Positions 33,655 to 43,889 of a DNA stretch of 51,141 nucleotides are shown in pieces (the first letter of the stretch is position 1; every line of letters starts with the position of its first letter). The position numbers were made by a program, and so were the translations under genes. The DNA is from Candidatus Hydrogenedentota bacterium. GTDB lineage: Bacteria; Hydrogenedentota; Hydrogenedentia; Hydrogenedentales; CAILVY01. The notes beneath the pieces were generated by a model. It was given only the letters and a program-made list of their open reading frames with translations. It was not told the DNA's origin and did not search any database. The DNA is taken from positions 1 through 51,141 of the forward strand of contig JAKQOG010000034.1 in NCBI GenBank assembly GCA_029565395.1, written 5' to 3'.

Positions 33655-35074
33655 ATACACTTCGCCCCTGGTGGAGCGGTTTGCCACCAAGGAAATGGCT
33701 CAACTCTGGAGTGCGCAGAAGAAATTCTCCACATGGCGCCGCTGCTGGGTGGCCCTCGCGGAAGCCGAACAAGAACTCGGCCTTAATATCACCTCTGAAC
33801 AAATTGAGGAAATGCGCGCCCGCCTCGATGACATCGATTTCGACAAAGCCTACGAATATGAGCGCAAAACGCGCCACGACGTCATGGCCCATATTCACAC
33901 CTTTGGCGATGCCGCTCCAAAGGCGAAAGCCATTATCCACTTGGGCGCCACCAGTTGCTACGTTACCGACAACACCGACCTGATCCTTTTCCGTGAAGCC
34001 CTGGATATCCTCTTGAAAAAGGCCATTTCCACCCTGTCCCGGCTAAAAGCGTTCGCACTCCAGTGGAAAGACCTCCCCACGCTCGGATTCACCCACTATC
34101 AGCCCGCTCAACTAGTCACTGTCGGTAAACGGGCCTGTCTTTGGGCGCAGGACCTGTTGATGGATATCGAAGATTTGGATGCTGCATCCAAACGCCTCTG
34201 TTGCCGCGGCGTCAAAGGAACAACGGGCACTCAGGCTTCATTTCTTGCGCTCTTTGACGGCAATCACGATAAAGTCCGGAAGCTGGACCAGCTTGTCGCG
34301 GAGAAACTGGGATTCAAACGTTCCTTTCCCGTGACCGGCCAGACATATCCTAGAAAAGTGGACACTCATGTACTTCGGGTGTTGGCCTCGCTGGGGGAAT
34401 CGGTGCATAAATGGGCCACCGACATGCGGCTCCTCCAAAACCTTAAAGAGGTGGAAGAACCCTTTGAAAAAACACAGGTGGGAAGTTCCGCCATGGCCTA
34501 CAAACGCAATCCCATGCGCTGTGAACGCGCCTGCGCCCTCGCCCGCTTTCTCATGGCAGCCCCCATTCACAGCGAATTTACCTCCGCCGTGCAGTGGTTT
34601 GAACGCACCCTCGACGATTCCGCCCTCCGCCGCCTCAGCCTGCCCGAAGCCTTTCTCGCCGCGGATGGAATCTTAAATCTCTACCTGAATGTCATGGAAA
34701 ATCCCAAGGTTTACCCGAAAGTCATCGAAAAACATGTCTGGGCGGAATTGCCCTTCATGGCCACGGAAAATATCATTATGGAAGGCGTTAAGCGCGGCGG
34801 CGACCGTCAGGAACTGCACGAGGCCATTCGCGTCCATTCACAGGCCGCGGGCATGGAAGTAAAAGAACATGGCCGGGAAAATGACCTGCTTGACCGGCTG
34901 GCCGGCGACCCGGTCGTCAATATGACCCGGAATGAACTGGAACAAATCCTGAACCTGCGCGAATTCGTGGGCCGCGCCCCCGAACAGGTGGTTGAATTCA
35001 TTTCTGAGGAAATTGACCCTGTATTGATGCGTTTTTCAGACAAGTTGGGCGCACATTCCGATGTGCGTGTCTAA
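33638..35074 (+). CDS. purB: Adenylosuccinate lyase
   Basis: This 478-residue enzyme splits SAICAR to AICAR and adenylosuccinate to AMP, releasing fumarate. It shows the conserved [13 protein letters not shown] (with catalytic His), [42 protein letters not shown] and the fumarase-family signature [13 protein letters not shown] (about 281-293). ATG 33638 with AAAGGA 8 bp upstream gives the normal length; the longer frame from 33536 only overlaps the TPR gene. It completes the purO-AAA-TPR-purB cluster. Confidence 0.95.
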   Translation: MAITTEYTSPLVERFATKEMAQLWSAQKKFSTWRRCWVALAEAEQELGLNITSEQIEEMRARLDDIDFDKAYEYERKTRHDVMAHIHTFGDAAPKAKAIIHLGATSCYVTDNTDLILFREALDILLKKAISTLSRLKAFALQWKDLPTLGFTHYQPAQLVTVGKRACLWAQDLLMDIEDLDAASKRLCCRGVKGTTGTQASFLALFDGNHDKVRKLDQLVAEKLGFKRSFPVTGQTYPRKVDTHVLRVLASLGESVHKWATDMRLLQNLKEVEEPFEKTQVGSSAMAYKRNPMRCERACALARFLMAAPIHSEFTSAVQWFERTLDDSALRRLSLPEAFLAADGILNLYLNVMENPKVYPKVIEKHVWAELPFMATENIIMEGVKRGGDRQELHEAIRVHSQAAGMEVKEHGRENDLLDRLAGDPVVNMTRNELEQILNLREFVGRAPEQVVEFISEEIDPVLMRFSDKLGAHSDVRV

Positions 35075-35117
35075 ATAATTATTTTCCATATCTTCAAACC
35101 AACGGAAGGGAACGCAC

Positions 35118-37196
35118 ATGGAAAAATCCGCCGCCCTGCTGATTCTGGGAATCACACTGAGCAGTCTCTTATACGGAACGCCCATTACCACCGGAACCTT
35201 GGTGGACGAAATGGCGGATATGCACCACCTGACAGACTTCCCCGCCCCCTTTTATAAAACAGTTCAGTTTTCTTCCTACGATCACACCAGTTCACATCCG
35301 GGTGGGCCAGGATGGTTTGCCAACTCCGATGGTTTCGGAAATGAACCTATTCCAAATTTCGAAGGCATCGCAAAAAAACCTGACAGCAACGGCATCGGCG
35401 AATATGTGATCTGCGACGTGCCCGGCCCCGGAGCCATTGTACGCCTCTGGACCGCTCGCATTGAGGGCAATATCCGCCTTTATCTCGATAACAACGAAAC
35501 CCCGCTCTATGACGGCCCTGCCGAAGAATTTTTCATGCGCGCGTATAATCGATGGCTCGCGGATACGGGACTCGAAGAAAAACCGCTTGTCGGCACATTT
35601 TATCAACGGCAAGCCGCTTATTGCCCCATCCCCTTCGCCAGGCATTGCCGTATTATCTGGGTGGGCAATGCCAGGCGCATCCATTTTTATCAAGTGCAAA
35701 TTCGCCGCTATGATCCCGCCGCCGAAGTCAATACCTTTTCTCCTGCCGACGTGAAAACATATGCGGATAAAATCCAGCGCGCCTCGAACATCCTTGCCAA
35801 CCCCGATGCCGCATGGGAATATCAATCCACCCTCCCCTTGGAAAAATTCTCTATCTCCGTGGAACCCGGCCAACGTTTAACGGCCCTGGAACTCCAGGGT
35901 CCCAAAGCCATTGAGCGCCTCACCGTGTCGGTGCATGCCCCTGACCGCGATCTGGCCCTGCGGCAGACCATTTTGCACATCGAAAACGATGATCACCTGT
36001 GGGGGCACGTCCAATCGCCGGTGGGCGACTTCTTTGGCGCGGCGCCCGGCGTAAACCCTTATGCTTCTGTCCCTTTCTCCGTCGCGCCCAACGGAACCAT
36101 GACCTCCCGTTACATTATGCCCTTTGCCCAAAAAATGCACATCGTCTTCGAAAACTCAGGCGAACAGACCGTGCAGATCGAGGGCGATGCGCTGCCCATG
36201 AATTACACGTGGAATAAAGACGCTTCCATGTACTTCTGTGCTCGCTGGCGTATTGACCACGGCATGATCGGGTCAGGCGCTCGCCCCCAGGATTTACCCT
36301 TCCTTATCGCCAATGGCGCGGGTGTCTATGTGGGTTCCGTATCGTATGTGCTCAATCCCAATGAAGTCCCCAGCTCTGGCGGAAACTGGTGGGGTGAAGG
36401 CGACGAAAAAATCTTTACCGACGACGATCGTACTCCCTCCACTTTCGGCACCGGCTCGGAAGATTACTACAATTATGCATGGTCCAGCGAAGATATTTTC
36501 ATCTTCCCCTATTGCGCCCAGCCACGAAACGACGGTCCCGCCAACCGGGGCTTTGTCACTAACAACCGCTGGCATATTCTGGATCCCTTGCCATTCAAGC
36601 AACGGATAAGTTTTTACATGGAATTATTCCCACACGAAACTAACAAAGGAATGGCGTATGGCCGCATCGGTTATTACTATGCACGCCCTGGCCTGATGGA
36701 TGACCACGTCGCCATTACCCCAGAAGATGTCCGCAAACAGGAACTTCCTAAAGGTTGGCTGCCCGCCGCGCGCGGCGCCGCCAGCAATTCTGTCTTCTTC
36801 CAGTTCGAAAATCAGGTCCAGGGATCCCCTTCTGCTTCTTTAGTCGAGGGAAATCTCTGGTCTGCAGGAAACCTCTATAGATGGCGCCCAAAAAATATCG
36901 GCGATGAAATATCGTTTTCCGTTCCAATTGATGAGAGTGCCACATACGTCCTTCGCTTGGGAACCGCATTGGATACCCAATCCGGAACTATCTCCGCCAC
37001 AGTAAACAATCAACCGGTCACGTTCAGGGGGGATCGCACTGCCGTGGATCTGAATGATCCTTACCGCGTCATGCTCCGATGCATCGAACTGGCCCCGGCC
37101 AAACTTCCCAAGGGAGACTCCACCTTGATGCTCCGGTTCGAAGGCCCAGAAGGGAAATCCATCGGCCTCGATTTCCTCTGGCTGCAAAAAAAATAA
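35118..37196 (+). CDS. GH172 (DUF2961) family glycoside hydrolase
   Basis: The 692-residue protein has a short signal peptide (cut near LLYGTP) and the DUF2961/GH172 jelly-roll fold. Visible landmarks are PGPGAIVRLWTA, the catalytic-region motif FGTGSEDYYNYAW (E448), and GFVTNNRWHILDPLPF. A C-terminal beta-sandwich (about 560-692) looks like a carbohydrate-binding domain and ends IGLDFLWLQK. GH172 enzymes act on fructofuranosides and arabinofuranosides; the substrate here is open. GGAAGGG precedes the ATG. It is convergent with the orphan hicB. Confidence 0.83.
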   Translation: MEKSAALLILGITLSSLLYGTPITTGTLVDEMADMHHLTDFPAPFYKTVQFSSYDHTSSHPGGPGWFANSDGFGNEPIPNFEGIAKKPDSNGIGEYVICDVPGPGAIVRLWTARIEGNIRLYLDNNETPLYDGPAEEFFMRAYNRWLADTGLEEKPLVGTFYQRQAAYCPIPFARHCRIIWVGNARRIHFYQVQIRRYDPAAEVNTFSPADVKTYADKIQRASNILANPDAAWEYQSTLPLEKFSISVEPGQRLTALELQGPKAIERLTVSVHAPDRDLALRQTILHIENDDHLWGHVQSPVGDFFGAAPGVNPYASVPFSVAPNGTMTSRYIMPFAQKMHIVFENSGEQTVQIEGDALPMNYTWNKDASMYFCARWRIDHGMIGSGARPQDLPFLIANGAGVYVGSVSYVLNPNEVPSSGGNWWGEGDEKIFTDDDRTPSTFGTGSEDYYNYAWSSEDIFIFPYCAQPRNDGPANRGFVTNNRWHILDPLPFKQRISFYMELFPHETNKGMAYGRIGYYYARPGLMDDHVAITPEDVRKQELPKGWLPAARGAASNSVFFQFENQVQGSPSASLVEGNLWSAGNLYRWRPKNIGDEISFSVPIDESATYVLRLGTALDTQSGTISATVNNQPVTFRGDRTAVDLNDPYRVMLRCIELAPAKLPKGDSTLMLRFEGPEGKSIGLDFLWLQKK

Positions 37197-37216
37197 CACG
37201 CAGGCGCTGGTCAACC

Positions 37217-37444
37217 TTACCCAACGGTTACCTCCAGCGGTGTTATATATACGTCAGTATGCAGCCGTTCTTCTATCTCTTTCTTCGAGGCTGTTTCCAA
37301 AAACAGTTCAACTGCCTCTGATAGCATCGCCTTGGCTTCTTCAATGGTTTCACCCTGACTGGCAATGTCGAGTTCGGGACACAAGGCGGCATACCACTCC
37401 CCCTCTTGTGCAATTAACGCAATAAGATGATGGGTTTCAGGCAT
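37217..37444 (-). CDS. HicB-like (UPF0150) protein, orphan
   Basis: This 75-residue protein has the partial RNase-H-like fold of HicB: LIALIAQEGEWYAALCPEL, DIASQGETIEEAKAMLSEAVELFLE. GAGGAG lies 6 bp before the ATG. No HicA (small dsRBD-like toxin) ORF is found on either side, and there is no added DNA-binding domain. It may be a solitary antitoxin or a regulator with a distant partner. Confidence 0.8.
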   Translation of the reverse strand: MPETHHLIALIAQEGEWYAALCPELDIASQGETIEEAKAMLSEAVELFLETASKKEIEERLHTDVYITPLEVTVG

Positions 37445-37545
37445 ACTTTTCTCCTCGTATCATGTGAAAGACGGATTTTCTAAAAACATTCGCCACTGCC
37501 CTGTGATAACAAACCCCGCTTTCAGAAGAAGAAATCCAACGAGTA

Positions 37546-39129
37546 TCACTTGAGATTCTGCCGGTACGTTTCCAACAGCGCCTGCATCATGGCCGTCTGC
37601 TCCGGCTGAGAACTCGCAAGGTTGGTTGTTTCTCCAGGATCCGTGGATAGGTTAAAAAGCTGCGGAACCCCAACAAGGGTGTGCTCCACATACTTCATGT
37701 TCGACAAGACGACGGAATTCGCCTTGTTATTCACCTCGAAGAATGTGAACCATGTGTAACTGAAGAGCGGAGTGTAGCCATTATCAAAAAAGAAATTACG
37801 TCCAACCCAGTCCGGATTTCCGGGAAGACCAAGCAAATAGGAAATGGCAGGAAGCATTCCCAGTATTTCTACGGGATAACTGACGGTACGGGGCGTTACA
37901 CCCGGCCCTGCCACAATAAGCGGCACACGGATCAGTTCCTCATTAAGCGTAACGCCATGCCCGCAGAATCCGCGTTCCATCAGTTCTTCGCCATGATCCG
38001 CCAGGATGATGAATATAGTGTTGGGATAACGGGCTGTAATCTGTGTAATAAGACGCCCTGCCTCGGTATCCACATACCGTGCATTGGCGTCATACCGGTA
38101 GCGCATGGCCTCAATGCCCCCCTCTGTCAAGGGTGGAAAATCCGGTGCCGTATGAGTTACCCAGGATTCATACAAATCAAAGATATAATTGTCAAAGTTG
38201 GCGGGATCCAAATCGTATTCATCGTCAGCGGTTGTTTCCGGTTGCGGGCCAAAGAAGGTTTGATACTCTGTAGGCGGGGCGTATGGGCCATGCGGTTCTC
38301 TGTAGTGTACATAATAAAAGAAAGGTTCTTGCCATTCGTCGATGCTGCTGAGCACGGCGTCCGTGACATCCGCGGCAGGAAGGACTTCTGACAATGAAAA
38401 ATGACCATCGGGGAGCCCGCGCAATAATCCGTTTTCCGGAATAATGTAAATGTTGGTCGTGAAGCCCCACACATCGTATCCTGCGTTCTTGAGCCATTCC
38501 GTCAGTGTTTGATGTCCCGCTGGAATTTTAAAATCTGGGGATTCGGCGGCGCCCACAAGCGATTCAGGATACACCCCGCTAAATAAAGCTGCGACTGACG
38601 GCCATGTCCAACTGGCGGGTGAAATCGCATGGGTAAACCGTGCTCCTCCTTCTGCAAAGGAATTCAAAAATGGGGCGATGGGAATCTCGTTGCGGGTTGC
38701 CCCGATTCTATCCGCGCGAAACGCGTCTAATAAAAGAATCACCAGGTTTCGCCGGTTTCCAATGCAATACCCATCCTCGGTCGGAGGATCAACGCTCGCA
38801 CAATTCGAATACGCACCACAATTAAAAAACTGTACCATCCGCAAAAGCTCGCTGAAATTGATTGCCCAGTCCTGCGGGATATAATCGCTGGCATGCGGGG
38901 CGCAACTCGTGTCGCCTGGACCCAATCCGTAGCCATCCTCCGTGCCTTCCTGACAATGAAAACCGTTACTATTGAAGAATTGTACAATCCGCATTAGTTC
39001 TGACAGGCTGATCTTAAAATCATGATTTTGATCCGCGGTGTGATATTCCGAAACCGCATACGAGGCCCCTGAAAACAGACTCATGCAAAGAACCAAGGCG
39101 CCCGTAAGGAAATGGTGTGTTATTTTCAT
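37546..39129 (-). CDS. Secreted sulfatase-fold hydrolase with N-terminal EF-hand/dockerin-like module
   Basis: This 527-residue protein has a signal peptide (cut near GASYA). Residues 30-124 form the same two-helix module seen at the C-terminus of the first gene (LSELMRIVQFFN and FSELLRMVQFFN), with the calcium loop D33-x-N35-x-D37-x2-I40-x3-E44. The alkaline-phosphatase-superfamily domain follows: D135 (LLLDAFRAD), T175 in SWTWPSVAALFSG, and the metal site ADHGEEL...GHG. The nucleophile position is Thr, not the Cys or Ser of formylglycine sulfatases, so it may be a phosphatase, phosphotransferase or non-classical sulfatase. AAGGA precedes the ATG. Confidence 0.83.
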   Translation of the reverse strand: MKITHHFLTGALVLCMSLFSGASYAVSEYHTADQNHDFKISLSELMRIVQFFNSNGFHCQEGTEDGYGLGPGDTSCAPHASDYIPQDWAINFSELLRMVQFFNCGAYSNCASVDPPTEDGYCIGNRRNLVILLLDAFRADRIGATRNEIPIAPFLNSFAEGGARFTHAISPASWTWPSVAALFSGVYPESLVGAAESPDFKIPAGHQTLTEWLKNAGYDVWGFTTNIYIIPENGLLRGLPDGHFSLSEVLPAADVTDAVLSSIDEWQEPFFYYVHYREPHGPYAPPTEYQTFFGPQPETTADDEYDLDPANFDNYIFDLYESWVTHTAPDFPPLTEGGIEAMRYRYDANARYVDTEAGRLITQITARYPNTIFIILADHGEELMERGFCGHGVTLNEELIRVPLIVAGPGVTPRTVSYPVEILGMLPAISYLLGLPGNPDWVGRNFFFDNGYTPLFSYTWFTFFEVNNKANSVVLSNMKYVEHTLVGVPQLFNLSTDPGETTNLASSQPEQTAMMQALLETYRQNLK

Positions 39130-39182
39130 AACTTTTTCCTTATACCCATCGTGACCTATAGTTGCATGTAAATTCTATCCTA

Positions 39183-39201
39183 GTTGTCTGAAAAAGACAA
39201 C
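39183..39201. repeat. Small hairpin upstream of leuS
   Basis: GTTGTCT-GAAAA-AGACAAC, a perfect 7-bp stem in the divergent gap between the sulfatase and leuS genes. No T-run follows; possibly an operator or leader structure. Confidence 0.4.
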
Positions 39202-39317
39202 AGTGCACGATGCCTCGAAAGGTACGGCCGTTTCACCGAACCTCTGGAATATGCTATGATCCCCCTTTCACAACGGCAGTGGCACTCACTGTATTTAACC
39301 TTGGAGGTCCATTTCGC

Positions 39318-41843
39318 ATGTCGCGCGGGAAGTACGAGCATCAGAGTATCGAGCAAAAATGGCAGGAATACTGGCTGAAAAACAAAACGTTTAGAGTGGA
39401 CATCGACCGTGCCAAGCCAAAATATTACGTCTTGGACATGTTCCCCTATCCCAGCGGCGACGGTCTGCATGTTGGACATCCGGAAGGCTATACCGCTACC
39501 GACATTATCGCCCGTTACAAGAGGATGAAAGGCTTCAACGTCCTCCATCCCATGGGATGGGATGCGTTTGGCCTGCCCGCCGAGCGCCATGCCGTGCGCA
39601 CCGGCGAACACCCCGCCATTGTAACCAACAAGAACTGCGACACCTTCCGTGACCAGATTCAACGGCTCGGCCTCTCCTATGATTGGGACCGGGAAATCAA
39701 CACAACCGACCCCAAGTACTACAAGTGGACCCAGTGGATTTTCAAAGTCCTCTTTGAACGCGGCCTCGCCTATGAAGTGGAGGCGCCGGTGAATTGGTGT
39801 CCTGCTCTCTGTACCGTTCTCGCCAATGAAGAAGTCAAAGACGGAAAATACGTCGAAACCGGAGATCCCGTTGAAAAACGAATGCTTCGCCAATGGATGC
39901 TCCGGATTACCGCCTATGCCGAGCGGCTCCTGGCTGATTTGGACCAATTGGATTGGCCGGAAGGCATCAAATCCATGCAGCGGGAATGGATTGGCCGAAG
40001 TGAAGGCGCCGATGTCCAATTCCAGATTGCCGGCAGCAACGACACCTTTATGGTTTTCACCACCCGCCCCGACACGCTCTTTGGCGCCACCTATTGCGTC
40101 CTGGCCCCGGAACATCCCCTTACGCTTCATATCACAACCCCGGAGCAGATGGCCGAGGTAAAGGCATATGTGGATGCAACTTCACGCAAAAGCGCCCAGG
40201 ACCGCATGAAGGAAGAGCAGAAAAAAACCGGCGTGTTCACCGGGGCGTACGCCGTAAATCCGGTCAACAACCAAGAAATCCCTATCTGGATCGCCGATTA
40301 CGTCCTCGCGGAATATGGCTATGGCGCGATCATGGCGGTTCCTGCTCATGACACGCGCGACTATGAATTCGCCAAAACCTTCGATCTTCCCATTATCGAA
40401 GTGATCTCCGGCGGTGACATCGCCCAGGAAGCCTATACCGGCGATGGCGTATTGGTGAATTCGCAAATACTCGACGGATTGCGGGTGCCTGAGGCGAAAA
40501 AGAAGATATCGGCCTGGCTGGAAGAACGCGGCTTGGGCAAACAAACCATCAACTACAAGCTGCGCGATTGGCTCTTTTCCCGTCAACGCTATTGGGGCGA
40601 ACCCTTCCCTCTGATTCGCACGCAGGACGGCGCTATTAAAGCCCTGCCCATGAAGGATCTGCCCCTGGTGCTTCCGGAATTGGATGATTACCGGCCCACC
40701 GACGATGGCCAGCCGCCGCTTGCCCGTGCGGTGAAATGGGTGAACACCATCGACCCGGAAACCGGTCTGCCCGTCACACGGGAAACCAACACCATGCCTC
40801 AATGGGCTGGTTCCTGCTGGTACTTCATCCGTTTTGTTGATGCCAATAACGATCAAGAAGCCTGGTCGAAAGAAGCAGAGCAATACTGGATGCCCGTGGA
40901 CCTCTATGTCGGCGGCGCAGAGCATGCCGTCCTCCACCTCCTCTATTCGCGTTTCTGGCACAAGGTCCTCTTTGATTCGGGGCATGTATCCACCAGCGAG
41001 CCTTTCACCAAACTTTTTAATCAAGGCATGATCCTTGCCTATTCCTATCAGGACGCCAACGGGAAATATTACTACCCCGATAATGTCGAAAAACGCGGCG
41101 ATGCATGGTTCGTAAAGGGAACGGACACCCCCGTGAACACCCAGATCGAGAAAATGAGCAAGTCCCGCTACAACGTCGTGAATCCCGACGACGTGGTCCG
41201 CGAATACGGCGCGGATTCCATGCGCCTTTATGAAATGTTCATGGGGCCTCTCGACCGGGATAAGCCCTGGACCGATGAAGGCATTCAAGGCGTTCACCGG
41301 TTTCTGCGCCGCGTTTGGGTGTTGTTTATCACCGAAGACGGCGCGTTGCATCCGCGTATCGTGGAGAACGGCGGCGATGTGGCCATGGTGCGTGAAATCC
41401 ACAAGACCATCAAGGCCGTCGGACATGACATCGAGCACCTGCAATTCAACACGGCCATTGCGCGCATGATGGAATTCCTGAATGCCGCACTCAAGACTGA
41501 GGGCATTGACCGCAGTGTGATGGAACAATTTATTCTGGTGCTCTCGCCCTTCGCACCGCATCTGGCTGAGGAACTTTGGGAGCGCTTCGGGCATTCCAAC
41601 ACCCTTGCGTACGAGCCTTGGCCGCAATATGATCCTGCGCTTCTCGTTGAAGACACCCTTGAAGTTCCCGTGCAAATCAATGGGAAACTGCGGGGCAAAA
41701 TTGTCGTGCCCGCGAATTCGGATAAAGACACTATTCTTGCCGCTGCCAAGGTGGATGAGAAAGTTGCAGCGCATCTCGAAGGAAAGGCCATTGTAAAAGA
41801 AATCTACGTTCCCGGGAAGATGGTCAACCTGGTAGTCAAGTAA
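39318..41843 (+). CDS. leuS: Leucyl-tRNA synthetase
   Basis: The 841-residue class I synthetase charges tRNA-Leu. It shows the HIGH-type motif [12 protein letters not shown] (about 51), the CP1 editing domain with [12 protein letters not shown] and the Asp-containing [13 protein letters not shown], the KMSKS motif in EKMSKSRYN (about 612-616), and the C-terminal domain ending [19 protein letters not shown] 39318 has GGAGG upstream and begins the normal [16 protein letters not shown]; the longer frame from 39210 adds unrelated residues. Confidence 0.97.
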   Translation: MSRGKYEHQSIEQKWQEYWLKNKTFRVDIDRAKPKYYVLDMFPYPSGDGLHVGHPEGYTATDIIARYKRMKGFNVLHPMGWDAFGLPAERHAVRTGEHPAIVTNKNCDTFRDQIQRLGLSYDWDREINTTDPKYYKWTQWIFKVLFERGLAYEVEAPVNWCPALCTVLANEEVKDGKYVETGDPVEKRMLRQWMLRITAYAERLLADLDQLDWPEGIKSMQREWIGRSEGADVQFQIAGSNDTFMVFTTRPDTLFGATYCVLAPEHPLTLHITTPEQMAEVKAYVDATSRKSAQDRMKEEQKKTGVFTGAYAVNPVNNQEIPIWIADYVLAEYGYGAIMAVPAHDTRDYEFAKTFDLPIIEVISGGDIAQEAYTGDGVLVNSQILDGLRVPEAKKKISAWLEERGLGKQTINYKLRDWLFSRQRYWGEPFPLIRTQDGAIKALPMKDLPLVLPELDDYRPTDDGQPPLARAVKWVNTIDPETGLPVTRETNTMPQWAGSCWYFIRFVDANNDQEAWSKEAEQYWMPVDLYVGGAEHAVLHLLYSRFWHKVLFDSGHVSTSEPFTKLFNQGMILAYSYQDANGKYYYPDNVEKRGDAWFVKGTDTPVNTQIEKMSKSRYNVVNPDDVVREYGADSMRLYEMFMGPLDRDKPWTDEGIQGVHRFLRRVWVLFITEDGALHPRIVENGGDVAMVREIHKTIKAVGHDIEHLQFNTAIARMMEFLNAALKTEGIDRSVMEQFILVLSPFAPHLAEELWERFGHSNTLAYEPWPQYDPALLVEDTLEVPVQINGKLRGKIVVPANSDKDTILAAAKVDEKVAAHLEGKAIVKEIYVPGKMVNLVVK

Positions 41844-41856
41844 ATTCTCACAATAG

Positions 41857-41929
41857 AACGCGAATGACGCGGATATACACGGCTTTTATTCCTGATATAC
41901 TATCTGTATAAATCCGCGTAATCCGTGTT
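41857..41929. repeat. Imperfect inverted repeat after leuS
   Basis: AACGCGAATGACGCGGAT (41857-41874) faces ATCCGCGTAATCCGTGTT (41912-41929); the arms agree at about 15 of 18 positions. This CGCGGAT/ATCCGCG type of element is common between genes in many genomes. It could serve as the leuS terminator, since a T-rich run follows (41927-41940). Confidence 0.6.
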
Positions 41930-41960
41930 TTATTCTTTTTCTGTCTTGGAGACTGTGCAA

Positions 41961-43823
41961 ATGAAAAAAATCATGGGGTTGATCGGGGTTCTTTTCCTGG
42001 CAGGATGCGCACACGTCAATACCAGCCTTCTTTCTGGGGCGGCATCCCCTCTCCAATTCGGCGCAAAAGGCGATGGTATTGTGGATTGCACGGACGCGTT
42101 TCAAGAAGCCCTTGATACCACCGGAAACTCCGGTGGCGGCATCGTATCCGTACCCGCCGGAACATTCCGTATCAACGGCACACTTGCGATTCCCGATAAT
42201 GTAACGCTGGAAGGCGTTAACCGCGCCCCTGTCCGCGGCGGGATTCCTGAAAAAGGCGGCACGGTCCTGCTCGCCTTTGCCGGCAAGAACACGCTGGAAG
42301 GCCCTCCTTTCATCCTGATGAACGAAAACAGCGTCCTGAAAGGCCTGACCATTTTCTACCCCGAACAGATCAAGGCCAATCCTCCCATCCCCTACCCTTG
42401 GACCATTCAGGGAAACGGCAAGGATAACGTTACTCTCCTTGATGTATCCATGATCAATCCCTATCAGGCCGTCGATTTAGGCAGCAAGCCCAGTGGCCGC
42501 CATTACATCCGAAACCTGTACGCCTACCCCCTCTTCAAAGGGCTTTACATCAACCAGTGTTACGATGTAGGCCGCATTGAAAACATCCATTTCTGGCCCT
42601 TCTGGGACATTGATCCCCAAAGTCCCTTGTGGGTGTTCACCCGGGAAAACGCCGAAGCCTTCATCATCGGAAAAACTGACGGCGAAATGGCCAATAACCT
42701 TTTCTGTATCTTTTATAAAATCGGCATGCACTTCATTGATGGGCCCATTTACGATACACAAGGAAAAATCACCAGTTATGCCGCCGGCTCCGGCATGTAC
42801 ACCAATTGCTATGTTGACGTCACCCCCTGCGCCATGCTCGTGGATGCCGTTATGGACACCGCCGGCGTAAGCTTTGTCAACGGTTCCTTTATGTCCAACA
42901 TCGTTGTGGGACCCCAAAACCGGGGACCGGTTAAGTTCACCGGATGCGGATTCTGGGCTACACGCAACCTTGCCTCCCATGCTTCTTTACACGGGCGTGG
43001 AACCGTTTTCTTCGAGTCCTGCCATTTCAATGATTGGGATCGGGATGAAAAAGGCGCGCCTTGCCTCGACGCCAACAACCAGCGCCTGATTGTCACCGGC
43101 TGCGACTTCCCCACTGCCCGCGAGAATCATCAGCTTATCCGGCTGGGGCCCCGCATCCGCAGCGCCGTGATTACTTCCAACCTTATGCCCGGCGGACAGC
43201 ACATCATCAACAACGCTCCGAAAAATGCCGATATCCAAATCGGACTCAATGCCACACAGCCCAAACCCAATTACATCGAAGAATGGATTGTCCTTGCGGG
43301 ATTCCCCAATAATGAAATTCCCAATGCTCCTGTAGACACCCCAACCCGGCAAGGATTTGATACCGATTATTTATCCGCGCTGGGCGGAGAATCCAAAGCC
43401 ATTCTCACCCCCTCCACCCAAATCACCTACAGCGATCCCAGCGGCCGCACTCAAACCATACAAGCCCAAATCCTGCACGCAGATGAGCGGCATATCCTCA
43501 ATATCAGCAGCCTCTGTCCCCAAGACTACCGGGTAGCGTACGCCTTCGCCTTCCTCTATTCCGGCTGCGAACAAATCGCCCATTTTGAACTCGGTTTGAA
43601 CGACGGCGGCAAAGTCTTCATCAACGGAACCGAAGCCTGCCGCCGCTTTTCCCCTCTCGGAATGCAATGCAAACCCGGCACAGACCTTTTTAACGCACCC
43701 CTCCGCAAAGGCTGGAACCCCATCCTGCTCAAAATCGAAAATTCAAAAGGAAAATGGGAATTCATCTTTGAAACCTATGGCGAAACTGGCGAAAACCTCA
43801 CTGCTTCCCTCGCCGCAAAATAG
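41961..43823 (+). CDS. Pectate-lyase-superfamily (beta-helix) lipoprotein
   Basis: This 620-residue protein has a lipoprotein signal (MKKIMGLIGVLFLAGC). The N-terminal pattern LQFGAKGDGIVDCTDAFQEAL and VSVPAGTFRI is the start of Pectate_lyase_3-type parallel beta-helices, and the rungs continue to about residue 430. A C-terminal region (about 500-620, DGGKVFINGTEA, LRKGWNPILLKIEN) resembles beta-sandwich domains that follow such helices. ATG 41961 with GGAG 9 bp upstream fits the signal; the frame from 41925 is too long. Polysaccharide cleavage is likely; substrate unknown. Confidence 0.82.
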   Translation: MKKIMGLIGVLFLAGCAHVNTSLLSGAASPLQFGAKGDGIVDCTDAFQEALDTTGNSGGGIVSVPAGTFRINGTLAIPDNVTLEGVNRAPVRGGIPEKGGTVLLAFAGKNTLEGPPFILMNENSVLKGLTIFYPEQIKANPPIPYPWTIQGNGKDNVTLLDVSMINPYQAVDLGSKPSGRHYIRNLYAYPLFKGLYINQCYDVGRIENIHFWPFWDIDPQSPLWVFTRENAEAFIIGKTDGEMANNLFCIFYKIGMHFIDGPIYDTQGKITSYAAGSGMYTNCYVDVTPCAMLVDAVMDTAGVSFVNGSFMSNIVVGPQNRGPVKFTGCGFWATRNLASHASLHGRGTVFFESCHFNDWDRDEKGAPCLDANNQRLIVTGCDFPTARENHQLIRLGPRIRSAVITSNLMPGGQHIINNAPKNADIQIGLNATQPKPNYIEEWIVLAGFPNNEIPNAPVDTPTRQGFDTDYLSALGGESKAILTPSTQITYSDPSGRTQTIQAQILHADERHILNISSLCPQDYRVAYAFAFLYSGCEQIAHFELGLNDGGKVFINGTEACRRFSPLGMQCKPGTDLFNAPLRKGWNPILLKIENSKGKWEFIFETYGETGENLTASLAAK

Positions 43824-43827
43824 ACGC

Positions 43828-43885
43828 TCCCCCAGTCTTCCCAGTTTTTTCCCAGTCTTCCCAGACTTCCCAGCCTTCCCAGGTT
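43828..43885. repeat. 9-bp TTCCCAG repeat array
   Basis: TTCCCAG recurs with a 9-bp period (AGTCTTCCCAG, ACTTCCCAG, CCTTCCCAG) between the pectate-lyase-like gene and the convergent GntR gene. It resembles the array at 83-228. Confidence 0.65.
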
Positions 43886-43889
43886 ACTG

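Noticed and set aside
39130..39317. T-box or other leader riboswitch before leuS
   Set aside because: Only a 7-bp hairpin is present; the conserved T-box core and terminator/antiterminator pair are missing.
40182..41774. 530-codon minus-strand ORF opposite leuS
   Set aside because: It is a shadow of the LeuS reading frame, with no domain and no start signals.
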